A DNA stretch of 64,000 nt from Taenia hydatigena (GCA_036345935.2 JADWOT020000004.1:3338418-3402417); one strand, 5' to 3'. Positions 12,871 to 25,294 are shown, numbered from the stretch's first letter. The notes: generated by a model from the letters alone, not told the origin. Numbers and translations are program-made.

Positions 12871-13234
12871 CAAAGTGTGCTATGTCTACGGGATAGCCAT
12901 ATGCTTGAGGTTCCTTTTGGCATTTTCTTTGACATCGCATGCAGTCATGTTTCTATTCCTGCGGTCGTGAGCATTCAAGCGAAACGAACTTCACGAGGGG
13001 ACAGTCGGAAAGACAATACGATGGCCATCCAGCACTGCACAGATGCACAACTGCACAACAACTTGAACTATGCATTTTCACCGCAATGATCCTTACAAAT
13101 TCCTTCGTTGGGCCGTTCTACCCAAACCTCAACCAAAAGCGGATTATTGGTGGTCTTGGAAAGTCGGCATAATTTGAGTAATGTGTGTATTCTAGGCACC
13201 TACAACCAAACACCATCCCGCGCTCTGGTATCTT
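12871..13234 (-). repeat. Diverged inner shoulder of the inverted repeat, right side
   Basis: Partner of 8825-9180 in inverted orientation at roughly 75% identity. It abuts the near-identical right arm at 13235. Its lower end, near AAGTGTGCT at 12872, is where recognisable inverted homology fades. Confidence 0.85.
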
Positions 13235-16200
13235 ACCTTGCTCTAGTCCTACCACATCCATTTCTATCACACTCCTGCTTCCCACTCCACTGTTCCCCTT
13301 CGCATGCCATCATTTGTCTTGAAGTATCCGCACACGCACGGACTGGTATCATCTATTGCAGCCTTTAGGATTACCGTAATCACCATCGTCGTCGTCATCA
13401 TCAGGAGAAAACACAGGAGGGTGATATGGACGAAGTTGAGAGTGTGGCAGTGTGTCGCCCCTTCGCCCTCCGCCACACCAACTAACTTCGCATTTTCACA
13501 GTTCTATAATGGCATCTAGGCGCAATGTCAAATGGCAAACAAAGAGTCAACAGTGCGAAAGTGCAAATCAGTTTGAAGGAAAGTAGGAGGCATGGTGGAT
13601 GTGGTTCGATGACTGGTAGGTATTGTGTCCGTAATGACAACGCCAGACATTGCGTCGATTCAATGAATTTCAAACTCAACTGGGTAGTGGTCGCTTACTC
13701 TCTTGGCCTACAACAAATCGACATCAGCATCACGTGTTAGTGGGAGAACAGCTGGATGGTATTAGCATTTCAATCGTGTAGAATGCGTCAACATCAACAA
13801 CACTGCATTAACTTTAATGCTGCATCAAAGCATGCAAGATGGCAATAAGCGTTGATAAAAAGGACAACTCAGCAACTAACCTCTCTTGGTGGTAGCCCAT
13901 AGGCCTTATCGAACTTGTAAGGAGAGGCAGAGGGAATCCGTTTGGCCAGTGCGCTGCCCTTCACTATCACCCTGCAAAACACAATGCAGTCAGTTCGTGC
14001 TTGTCCATGCGCCATCTCACCCTCACATTTCTCCAACAATTTGCTATTTATTCCTCTCTCTCTCATTGGAGGGGGGAGTGATTCGTTTCGAAGTATTTTA
14101 GTAGTTGGTTGTGGCTTTGCTTTGTGAGGTATTTAGGCCCGAGCTTCTGCACTTCCGCTAGGTGGCATAACCTCCGTCCATGCCACTGGCCTACATCCCT
14201 CCACATGGTCAATAATCTGCCCTAGCATTCCATCTGCTCACATCCCTGGGGAAGCCCCCAAGAATCACAACGCCTCATAGCCACCTCCAGAACCAAATAT
14301 CTCCGTTGCTAAGCGCAAACCCACAAACCTGGCCGACTGGAGTACGATTGACTTGCACTATGAAAGCATACTTATTGGAATCAGCCGACTTCACCTCTGG
14401 ATTTTAGTGGTCACGAACAAAACTGCCCTCGTGTCACCTTCCTAACCCCATTAAATTATTGCACACCTCCACTGATTGTTTGTGCACTGGCCGCAGGTTT
14501 GGCTATCTCTCTTACCCAGATGTGTTCATTCAGCCTTAAGCAGATAAAAATTTTCGTTGTGCAGCACACATGCAGGAATGCCGAGGAGAAGTATAATGAG
14601 GAGAAATGAAGTTGTTTACGGTTTCAAAGGACCAAATAGGCCGCAGTATAGCATTGTACCGATATACGAATGCTATAGAACATATACAATCAAAGACTTG
14701 ACTTAGCAAGCAGTGGTCGAGATTTAAGTGCCACCCTCTTTTGTCCGTCACCTAATAAAATGGCATAGGAAGTCAACAATGTAGCTTTTAGCGAAAAAGG
14801 CTAACAAGTTGCATGCATTTGTTCTTTGGACATGGTTCTTTTGAATTTCGAGATCGCAAAACTAGCGTTCAGTTCAAGTTGGCAGTCTGCGGGTCAGTCT
14901 GCTGCATCCCATTTATTTGTAACCCTTCTAATATAGGGTCCTTTGGGGGTCGTGGTGGTTCTGTGAACCACATCGACGACCAGTATATCTGCCTACATCT
15001 TAATTCGCTCTGCCCCTACATCAATTCATTCTACACAACACAACTCTCCTCAATACAATCTGAAGGCAGCAAGGACTAACAACATAATGAGCAGACAGAA
15101 CAGGCTGATGGAGTCAAGTGACTGGTGATTGATGTTTCCACAGGGCGAACACCACATCCTTGTTCTACTTTTAGCAAAATGCTCACAGCACAACGCAACA
15201 TCTAAGCTCCCACGTCTCAAGCAGTCACGAAACTCACGTGTAGAGAGGGAGACAGTGAAGCAAGAGTCAGCCACATCTTGATGTAACTGTTTATCCCCAA
15301 GTCGCTCTGAATTTACTACTGCAAGTTCTTAGACTGCCAACTTCCAACTTTACCACTGGCCAGTCTCAGAATCACTTAGGAAGTGGTAGGAGGAGTTTTG
15401 AAGAAGGCGAGCGGAGAAAATTTGTTCAATAGTGATTGTTTCAATGAGCAAAGGGTATTGAGATGCTATTACAGATCTTGAATCTACACAAGGTTAGGTA
15501 GTCATATTGCGAAGTTCAGAGTAAGTACGATGTCAGTGAGGTGACCAAAGCATCCCTCGTCGGCCACACACACCACCTGTCAGAATGTTAGCAAATTAAT
15601 GCACCGCAAGGCATCAACTTCAGGTCACTATCAGTCTCTCGATTATCATAGCAAAAATCAGCCTAGGAGGTAAGGATAATGATTTAACTCATTTGACCGC
15701 ATTTTTGTTTGGACTGATTGGTCACTCTAATCACATTTTTTTCTTTTTTGTGCCGCCTTGACCTCTCTTTGCGACAGCACAACAATTCTGTGCCAACACT
15801 CTTTGGTTCTGACCGCTTTGGTTTCTGTCTACCAGGCTTGGCACTGGCGAATGAGAATTTACTTGGGTTTAAAAGGTAGGCAAGGGACAGCAGTTGCTTA
15901 TAGATGATAACGAGTCGCTGCAAAGTTACCCTCGTGTTTCAGCTCAGTTTTTACCTTCTTCCAAAGCACTCATTTTCATTTGCCGCAGAATAGGCGTTTA
16001 AGCATTGAGTCCTCTTATTCCTGCAGCAACATCAAACGAATAAGTTGGGCATTACATTAAATCCAAGTCATGACATATTCATTACTCTAAACTGGCATTT
16101 ACTTGCTCCCCTGACAACGACTACTATGTGTGTGGCATGCATGCGTCCCTAGGCATTCCCTTCTGAAATCGCTGAACCTACGTAGCATGATTTTGTGGGA

Positions 16201-19200
16201 CTGGACTAGCTCAATTGTTTTAAGCACCGTCCGTTCACAAATATTATAGGCTGCTTTAGGTTCGTCCTCAATCAGCAGATCTAAACTCTCTCTGAAGCAT
16301 TTCAACTGTCAACTTCGTATGGCTCGGCTTAAAATCATTGGTATAAGCATCTTCTCTTAGGAAATACACAAACCTTACTTACGTAAAGAAACAGCATTCC
16401 TGGCTTAGAAGAGCAAACGGAACGCCAACCCTATGCAATCAAACAAAGCAGGCGTCCTCAACAACCCATACCACTTCACGCTAATAAAGTCATCACTAGT
16501 GTCCCTCCATGACCACACGATGCCTTAGTAACGCTGGAATAGTACCGTCTCGGCAGGAAATCATAGGCGCTAATGCGCGCCAGCCATCGATCCACTAGAC
16601 CTCTAGACAAAATTCTAACTGTGGTCCGTGAGTACACAGCCATTTGAAGTTTTTCCTTTCTCATCGAATTCGCATTTAATAGCATGCAGTAATGTATTCT
16701 CCATGTGTTCGACGATTTGCTGATGAGTGAACAGTGGTAAAATTAAGACACGAATGGAAGAGAGTGAGAGAGGAATGTTGACTTGCTTAAATGAGGCAAA
16801 GTAAATGACGCGATGCAGTGCTCAATTAGGCAGGACAAACATAGGTGGATGAGGAGGAGGGAGATAACTATGCGCTGTCTACTATTTGTAGTACTATGTT
16901 GTATGCGCAATTGCTAGTTCCCTTCTCCGTTGTACAGTAAAGTGCTTAACAGCTTTGCATCTCCTTCGACCAATCAGTACACCTTGCCACTACATGGCGC
17001 GGAATAGGGCGTGTATGTGAAGTACCAAACACGCCATCGAATTGCAAATGGTCTTCCCTCTGACCCAACACTGAACAAACTGTCCGATGAAATTCTCTTT
17101 TGGGTACTCTACAACTTGTGTCGTTAAGAGACCCAAGGATCTGTGAGTCCTCAGCTTTCAATACCGTTCACTTCACACACATTACTGGCCTCCCATCATA
17201 CCCTCGTTTTCCTCCCATACCCTTTGAGTGATGGAGTGTGGTGGAGGAAGAAGGGTGAAATTGGCAATTCTACTTGCTCCCTGTCTGCAGGTGCAATCGG
17301 GATCAGCAGAGCATGTACTACTGCTGGGATCCGCCACACTTAAGAAAGGTGATTCAACGACTCACCACTAGCTACGCCGACTTTTACGACACACCCACCG
17401 CCTACCAGTTGTCCTCGGCCATCCTCAATGCCAGAGTGAACTTTGCATCAACAAATCATCACAATGACAGTACCACAATTTGCTACCAACACGCATCGCA
17501 AGCATCATTTCTCAAGGCGCTTCGCGTGAAAGCATGCAGCTGTCGTGGAAATGCAGCACAACAGTGCTGTCATTTCACAGCATCGGTGGCAGGATGTCCT
17601 CAGGACTTGTTCTAGTCAAAGGGCATGCACTGCACAGATATTGACATAAGATGACACCCAAAAGGCAATCTCATCTGCGAAATCGCATCAACCAAGACGG
17701 CGACCCAAACTGATAGTGGTTACTCGAATGGTGGAGAAGAGAGAGGCAATCATCCACTTGAAACGGAGGGCGACTATAACATAAAGTCTGATAGACTGAA
17801 ATGAAGCAAGTAAATGAGCCGCATGCTTCTCCACTGCCCAGTCATTATGCAGCAATTTCGATCCCACATCTCGCTCTTATTTATCCCTTTCTCCACACAA
17901 CCTACTCTCCTCCGTACTTGGCACCCATGTCGCACTGATGGGAAGCAGTGGTGAGTGCTAGGTCATACGGTATTCGATTATCATACAAAGTCATGTTCTT
18001 GTTGGGGCTTTTGCCCACAGATGAGAAGTAAAATGAGACGTTGCGCTGTCCGTAAGAGCCAACGCACCAACATACGAGGTGGCGTAAGCAGAAAGCACAG
18101 CTCAAATCCGAAATTTCGTCCATTTTGTGCTCAGTGATTTTTAATGCCACATATTGACATTGTGTCATCACTGAGGCAGTAACAGCAGCAGCAGCAGTAG
18201 CGACTACGAAAATGCAAAGGCGTTGGATAGGCAACGCAGACAACACAACTGAGTGAAGAATTGAGCGTATTGATGTGGGAAAACGGATGGGTGGGAAAAA
18301 GGTAACAGAAGGGTGGGCAGAAGAATGACCTCCTTTGCGTAACCCTACTTCGACTTCGTCTTCAAATCTTGCACTCAACTCAGCTTTGGCCAACAAAAGG
18401 CTATTTTACTGCGTGAAGGCAGGAGATCTAACACGTCAGCAATAACTACTGCCTTGCGGACGGAGACTTATCAGTTGTTTCGCAAGCTCCTCACGGTTGA
18501 ATGGCACTCAATACGGCCTAGTTGCTAAGGCAAGTTACTAATCACATCTACGCAACTTGAGCTATTTCAAACTTAGCACAGTCGTCAAAAGATAAAGCTA
18601 AAAGTACACTCAGGAGTAGAAAATGTGGCCAGAGAAAGAGATGTCACACAATCGGAGCAAAACCGACCTGTCATGGGCACAGTTTGACTTGGCTACGGTT
18701 GTGTCTGTTCCATCTTTGATGAGCCATTTGTACTGGCGGTCGGCTCGCAAGCGCAATCCATGTCGGCCACGTGTGGAAAGGTAACTGCAGTCGGCATTCA
18801 TATCACCCAGAAGGATCAAATCCTGTGAAGATTAAACAGAAACCGTGGACAAAATCTTAGCTCTCCAAGTGCCTCTACTGCGTAGCTGATTTTTGTGCTA
18901 ACGGATTCTCATCACGATGAGATCTCTCTTCTATCCTGCCGCAATTCAACTCCCCCCTGGGGGTTACACAGCTTACATTCTCTTGCTTCTTTTGCGCAGT
19001 TATGCCACATGCACTCCGCGTGACTGGGATACCTCAACCACATCAGGTGCTGCAGCATTCCCCATGAGTACCTCTTTATTAGCCAAGCTACCATAGACGC
19101 CAACTCATTTCATCTAAAGCGCATGGGCCTTCAGATGGATGAAAAGGGAATGCGACTGCCAAAGAAAATCCTGCTCAACGGAATCCTCATGAAAATGGCC

Positions 19201-22039
19201 TTACTTGAGTGGCAGCGGCTGCCTGACACTCCGGTGCAACATTGTAGAGGGCCTCCATTTCCAGTTCGACATTTTTCGGGCTGATGTGGACTGCCAAAAC
19301 TCCCACCCTCAAACCAGTCTACAAGAAAAAAGCCGCTCATTTTTACCTATTCCTCCAATGCACAATAGTTGTGTTTTTAAATATGTGCGCAATTGCCTCT
19401 GAAGAGCTTGTCGCGATCTGCAAATTTCGTCTCCACACCCATATTTGTCTTCTTATTTGCGTGCAAGCATTCGAGGATTGGTTGATCCATTCGCATTCCT
19501 TCGGGAGAGTCAAATTCTTCGCAGGGTGGTAGGGAGGTCTATACCTCAAGTGTCTCTATTCAAGGCGGAGCTTATGTTCGGCCTCAGTCTTCCTATCATT
19601 AATGACTCCATTCCCATGTCCAGGTCACCTTATGGAAAGCGCTGTGATAGCACTAGAACTGTAATGACGTCCATTCTCGCCAAATGTCCTTACTCTCTTC
19701 TTCCGCAACAACGCCATTGACAAGTAACGCGACGCTAGCCACAGCTGTGAGCCATTCAAATAAGCTCGTTACGCAGTTGTCTACCGCACCTTCTCTAAGA
19801 AGATGGCAATGAGGTGAGCACGGGTTGCCTCCTGCATCCAGGCATGGATGGGCAGCGCTAAAATGAGAACAGTGCGGCAGGGAGAAATGGATGTAAAGTC
19901 CTCCCCCCACCTACTTTTTAAACACATCTCCTATTCATTGACACTTTTGTTGGGCCAGCGCAATTCTTCCTCCTCCAATGCAGCACCCGAACAAAAGGAA
20001 ATCTAGATCCAATGGGATTGTTAAGTGCAATTGCTGACGCTGCAGTCAAATACTGGCTTAGTTGCGCACGAAGTCGATGACTGACGCAGAGATTCGTCGG
20101 TGCTTTCCTACGTCGGCGACTACGCTGTGGTAGCTGGCGAGGGGTTGACTAAAGCAAGTGCCGTAGACGAGGCCCAAAACCAGAAGGAGGAGGAGGAGGA
20201 GGCTGTGTAGTGCCGTCAGTCTGGTTTAATGAATGCATACGGTTCTGCAATTGTAGTTCCGTCTAGAAACATGATCTCCAGGTCGTGTCAGTAGCACACA
20301 GCCCTTCCCTCCATCGCCAATCCACATTTCTGCCCCACTATCATCGCCTCTGGCATCTTCAGCATGGCCGCATACTAGCGGACCTGTAGAACAGCATTTG
20401 CCTGCACTAGCCTTGTGAAAGCGTCCCTTGTATCAAAAGAAATTATGAGCAATTAATTAGACGCACCTCTTTAATTATCAAGACAAAACAGTCTGGTGGT
20501 CGTTCGAATGCCGCCGATTTGGTCACCATCGGAAAAGTGCCAACAAACTGAATTTTATCTGGTCTAAAGACAAGAAACAGGGGTCATTGTGAATTGCCAA
20601 GGCGAGTGCATCGGAGGCCAAGTAGGCAGACAAAGTGATGAAGGAACAAGGCTAGGTGGCATCGATTTGTAACCGAACATTTGGGGCTCCAAATGCCTGC
20701 CAATTCGTACCGAGTAGAGAAGAATGAGCCTGCATCTGCGAAACACGTTACCATCTGCCTAACACTTGCTTCAAACAGCATGCGCTTCTCTCACTTTGCA
20801 AATGTACGCATGTAGGAATGTTCAAAATACTAGTTGGCTTGCAAGAAATCATGCATCAAAATGCCGGTCAACAGGCAAATGTCAAGATGCTTTCCCATGC
20901 ACTTTGTTACTCGAATCCACAGTAAGGATAACGGTTGCATAAATTACCTGTAGATTAATCCAATCTGTTCCTTGGACGAGCTTCTTCCCTTCCGTGGTCC
21001 CATAAGTCCTCGATATGTCACACTGCAAAGTTAAAGGGTGGATCAGTAAGCATGTCACGTCAATGTCACGTCTTGATTGCAGCTGGCGAAACACCACTCA
21101 ACTCGACGGCATCCAAGCGCTGAGTCATGGCGTCACACGCTTATCAGATGAAAGGTATCAAAGATCGCATCCAGAAGGCCTGGCAGCAATGCAGACGCAT
21201 AAGCGCAAAAGACACCACATCGATCATTAGAGCGTTCTCGGGTGTAGCTTCCCATTTTGAGCACTACAGGCGAATAGGTGACGGCATCGGAAGAGAGATC
21301 CTGATTCTGTACTTCAATGGGGTTAATAAGCACCCCGTAACAGCTTAGAAGTTAGTGGATGAGAGGGACTAATCATTCTGTTCACATCGCATGCGTTCTC
21401 AATTCGCAGTGGCCCCAACGTGCGCCTCCTTGTTGCCATATCTTCCTATGGCAAGGAGAGCACGTCTCCACCGTAAGCTCTGCCACCAATGTTAGCTGCA
21501 AGAAGTGAACAGAGCGGCGGTGAGTGCAGCGCCTTACTTAGGCATCGGCTCCAACCATTCGCCGGCGCATCAAGAGCGTGGGCGATTCCTTTGATAGGGG
21601 TTCGCTGAAGTAGACCGAACGACGTTATAATCAGTTCATTCCCACCCCCTATCGATACATCAGGGTGCACGGGACAGTTGATGCTCTAAAAAGACGCACT
21701 ATTTAATGCAGCTAACAGCACTACAGCCTATTCACTCCAAAAAACACACATTCTCTAGCTCACGGAGGAATCTGATAAGCCTTCTCATTGCACTTATATG
21801 CCTAATTTGCGAAGGTGAATTGCGCACAACTAAGATGTCAGTTATATCGGAATGGATGGCAGAGGATTGCGGCATACCACATTCAGTTCAGCGTCACCTC
21901 CACTTCCCAGCTATCATATGACAGTCACCACAGTCATCACAGCATACTCTCAGTACCACACGCAGTCCAGACATCACGCTGTGCAATGAAAAGTATGCTT
22001 TGTTTTATTGCAAGCGAAATGGAGAGGAGTGGTGCATGC
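13235..22039 (-). repeat. Right arm of large inverted repeat (palindrome)
   Basis: Reverse complement of 1-8824 at well over 99% identity. It holds exons 3-8 of the second DNase I-like gene on the minus strand. Compared with the left arm it lacks 25 bp near 18335-18340. At the inner end the identity breaks sharply after the shared AGGT at left 8821-8824. At the outer end the visible match stops only because the left arm meets the window edge, so the repeat may run beyond 22039. Confidence 0.97.
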
Positions 22040-23892
22040 AGACCATGATGTCGAAGTCGGCTACAGATAACACCCGTGCCCATTCAATCGCAGTTACGAG
22101 TTCGAGCACAATCCTGATGCAAGCAACACGTATACTAGGCGAGCACACTCGGTGGATGGTACGATTACCGATACTATTCACAGCACTGCAATCAATTAAT
22201 ACATAGGAAAAGACTGAGAGCTGGAGCACCCAAGACTTGAATGATTTTCAGCGGGCGCGCATGGGCTTCGGCAGGCGACAGTCTGTGCATGCTGCTCAGT
22301 GCCTTCCTTCAGTTTAGCGACTTCCTCTCACTCTCAAAATCAACCTCTGATGGCTTCCAAGTTGAGGTCTCTGCACATAGCGACCCAACAGATCTGTCGA
22401 TGGCACAGATTGTGGTCAAGAACGGATTCATTCCCCTGTTTATTGCTAAGACAACGGCAGGTTGTGTTTAACCTTGACTTCAATGGCGAAAATGGCCAAC
22501 CACTTCAGTTCATCTACTATGGTAATGGCTATAAAGCAGACAACCTGCAAATGATTTACGTATGTTCCTGGAATTGGCATATTGAGACGGCGACAGTCAT
22601 GAGGAAGTGATTGGTGCTGTAAGCACATATACCGAACCCCCATACAATCGAAGAAAATACCCACCCGTTACGCCACTGATATTCCTTGACAATTCTACTG
22701 GATCTAGAGTTACGCAACGTATGAAAACTGTATGGGAGTAGGAAGGGAGGGGAGAGAGATGCGCTGGTAATTGCACAAATTGATCGCTAGTGTAAGGAGT
22801 ACTGATGTAGAAGCAGAGTCACGTGAAAAAGGTGGGGATTATGACAGACTCCGTGGGGTGGGGTTGGGTGTCTAGTCCTTCTTGTCACGTCGTTCTCACG
22901 AGCGAAGTCATAATAGCAGTGGGGTAGAATAAGTGTCTTCGACGTGGTAAGTGATGTTACGGAATCTAGCCTACACATGAGGGTATAATGGTGGGGTGTC
23001 CAAGTCTTCCTCGCATCAAACCCACATCAAACAAGCAACACGTTACAAGCTCTGTCTGTGTACGTTAGCATAACTTCATTTTGACTGTGTCCAGTTTCCT
23101 CATTCAACTCCTTCCTCATTTCCATTGTTTTGTGAGACCCAACTAGTCTTTACCACTAATGCACCCCCTTACTCTAAAGGCGTTAGTGCTCTTTCCTATG
23201 CACTTGTTCTACCCCCGAGGTAATTAATTTCGTCATGCCATTTGAAAACAACATCCAGCAGTTATGAATAAAGGTGCTTGGCTATGAACTCCAAGTGCTC
23301 TCCCGCAGACGAGGACAGAAATGCGGATGCGCCCTATGCAACGGCATACACCACCCACCTGCTCCTCCAATGCTAATGTAATGTATGTGCTTTCTCGTCT
23401 CCTCAATGTGCGGCTTGTGTAACCCACGCAGTGCCACCGAGTACCATAGCCGTCCCTATATCTCCCAAGTCAGTATAAAGCCATGCATTTGGTTATGACG
23501 CGAAGTGATACTAGACTAGATGAACTACTAACCAACCTATGCCAGTAGACGCAATATGGGAGCAGGATCAAAAACTCATAAATGTACAAAGGCTTACTCA
23601 CCCAGAGGCAGCGCTGACAATGTTCACGAGCTTCGGAAAAGCTTGTCCCGAGGCGTCTCTTATCTCCTGCACGAACACGCCGTCATACCCGCTAATAATC
23701 TAGAGACGCTTAACACACCAACACGGTGACGCCACCTACTTTACCGAGGATGTCCATGACTTCATGATCTTCCGACTTCTTCTTACCAAACACTTGCACA
23801 TTGAAGCCAGCCACTTTCACCTTCTCTTCTGAGGGGGCCGGCAGTCCCAGCAGACATACAGCAAGCAGCAGCAGTGGCGATGACAACAGCAT
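13660..23892 (-). CDS. DNase I-like secreted endonuclease, right copy (complete, 8 exons)
   Basis: Complete DNase I-family endonuclease. Minus-strand exons: 23892-23740, 23699-23602, 21022-20948, 20563-20467, 19318-19205, 18822-18668, 13971-13881 and 13707-13660. They join in frame to 276 residues (human DNase I precursor is about 282). Residues 1 to about 21 form a hydrophobic signal peptide, so the enzyme should be secreted. Catalytic and metal residues of the family are present: N31 (AGFN), E63 (QEIRD), E102 (KEQ), H152 (AVHISP), D186 and N188 (GDMN), D230 (AHDR), D267 and H268 (SDHYP). C191 and C227 match the conserved disulfide; the smaller calcium-loop disulfide is missing. The ATG at 23892 is chosen because it opens the signal peptide. 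Intron 1 is only 40 bp (23700-23739), while introns 2 and 6 are 2.6 and 4.7 kb. Exons 1-2 lie outside the visible palindrome arm, exons 3-8 inside it. Confidence 0.95.
22461..22559 (+). CDS. Possible isolated exon, function unknown
   Basis: A 99-nt segment bounded by ACGGCAG and TAC|GTATGT encodes 33 residues in phase 0 at both ends (begins VVFNLDFNGE, ends DNLQMIY). Composition is protein-like, with no rare run or stop. It lies inside intron 2 of the right DNase gene on the opposite strand. Partner exons were not found, so it may be coincidence or a remnant. Confidence 0.22.
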
Positions 23893-23943
23893 GAATGGCT
23901 TCCAAACGTACTCTCAACATCGACAAGTTGACTTGCAGCTTGG

Positions 23944-23950
23944 TATTTAT
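23944..23950 (-). promoter_or_regulatory. Possible TATA-like box of the right DNase gene
   Basis: On the minus strand the sequence reads ATAAATA, 52-58 bp upstream of the DNase start codon at 23892. A start site about 30 bp downstream would give a 5' leader of roughly 25 nt. The placement is reasonable for a core promoter, but the motif is short and AT-rich, so chance cannot be excluded, and a trans-spliced leader could also define the 5' end in flatworms. Confidence 0.3.
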
Positions 23951-24829
23951 CCTGCCTCTTAGGTGCAGTACTGTAATGCTCAACTGTGGCGCGTTACGCA
24001 TTGCCATCATTGGCTAATGTCATTGTGTTAGCCAGTCAACTGTCGAGACTATTAAGGTTCCTATTATTGAACTCCCGCAATATCCTCCCACATCACATTA
24101 TTTCTCACCTGATGATCTGCTCACCATGTGATCAAGTGGGTTGGCTAACGCCCATTAGTGAGGACTGTAAGCGCGGAGGTCAGGAGGCTGCCAGCACCAG
24201 TGCAACACGCGGAAAGAGGGGCAGAGTGGGAATGGTGACGAGGAGCTTTTCCCTCTCTCCTTCCTAAATAATGAGCACTCGCTACAACCGTCATGCCTTT
24301 ATTGTTCTGCGGTTGGGTGAGGCTTAGTCTTCACCAGGTGCGCAATCTCGTCTGTCATCAGCCACGCCCACGTTAGGCATAGTGTTCCTCTGCACGATAA
24401 GCAATGCCTTTGTTCGCTTTGTGTTTAAAACATAAAAATGATTCATCGAGAACCAGGCAATCAACAAACTGTGGGGAGATAAAAGGAGACGATGCCTTGG
24501 TAGCATTCCTCTTGTCATTTGTTAGTAATGCGGACGTGGGCGCAACACCGTACGCCACAAATGATACTTCACCCATCAAGTTAAATGTTTTCGAACGTAG
24601 TGACAGGCAACGCATGCCATGGTGAGCGCGACATACCCTATCTCCTCTGTCCATCCATATGAATCAAAGCATTTCTTCAAATCACAGGCCATTTGTAAAT
24701 CTACTAGCGACTTCCTCCGACTCAGAAACCACTTGATCCGAGAAGACAACAATGAGCATCCTTTGCTGCACTGCGCACCGTCGATGAATTCGACTACTTG
24801 GCTGATTGGACGGTGGGCTCAGGACCACT

Positions 24830-25294
24830 ACTAAGGAAGGCTTAACAAGCTCACTGCTGCGTGCACTCAATATTCTTAGCCTACTAGAGCGTGAATGTGC
24901 GAGGCACACTTGTGTCACCACATTCAGCCGCAGTCGTCGAGGAGACAACTATGGCGATGACGGGATTGAAATGCAAGTAAATTTGCACGATTAAGGAAGG
25001 GGGAAGAGGAGATGCAGTTACCGCAGCTTCAGTCGCGAAGCGACACTAGCAGTTACGGGTTGGGTGAAGGTGAGAGTTGAGTCATACCACGCCAGACGAG
25101 CAAAGTGTTCCGACCCACAGTGTAAAAGAACCTCTAGCACTCCATTCAGCACTTCTATTCGCTACTCTACCTCCACTTCCGAGTCCGTGCAGCTCAAGCG
25201 ACTGCAAACAATTTGGAAGGAAATTAACCACCGTGAAGTCGCTAACTACCTACTCTTGCTGCAGGAAATTGCCATTTGTCTAATCACAATATGA
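24830..25294 (+). CDS. Possible last two exons of an unknown gene
   Basis: A frame from 24830 ends at the donor CAA|GTAAAT (24976). A second segment opens after CCCACAG at 25121 in the same phase and runs to TGA at 25292-25294. Joined, they give about 108 residues: a leucine-rich helix (LLRALNILSLLERE), a serine/threonine-rich linker, and a second helical stretch ending LLLLQEIAICLITI. The 144-bp intron and matching phase 0 are the support. No family recognised; no upstream exons identified. Confidence 0.25.

Noticed and set aside
22867..22970. Minus-strand segment after GTGTAG with EDTYS or CYYDFAREN readings resembling the DNase loop after KEQ
   Set aside because: It has an in-frame stop or needs a frameshift, and the exon at 20467-20563 covers this part of the protein cleanly.
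23359..23461. Minus-strand segment with splice-like ends that joins in phase to DNase exon 2 and reads TSRTLRRRESTYITL, a loose match to the KEQ region
   Set aside because: The segment 20948-21022 (1018-1092 in the left copy) joins in the same phase, gives a far better match (GRSSSKEQIGLIYR) and leaves exactly the family spacing between QEIRD and KEQ. Using 23359-23461 as well would duplicate the motif.
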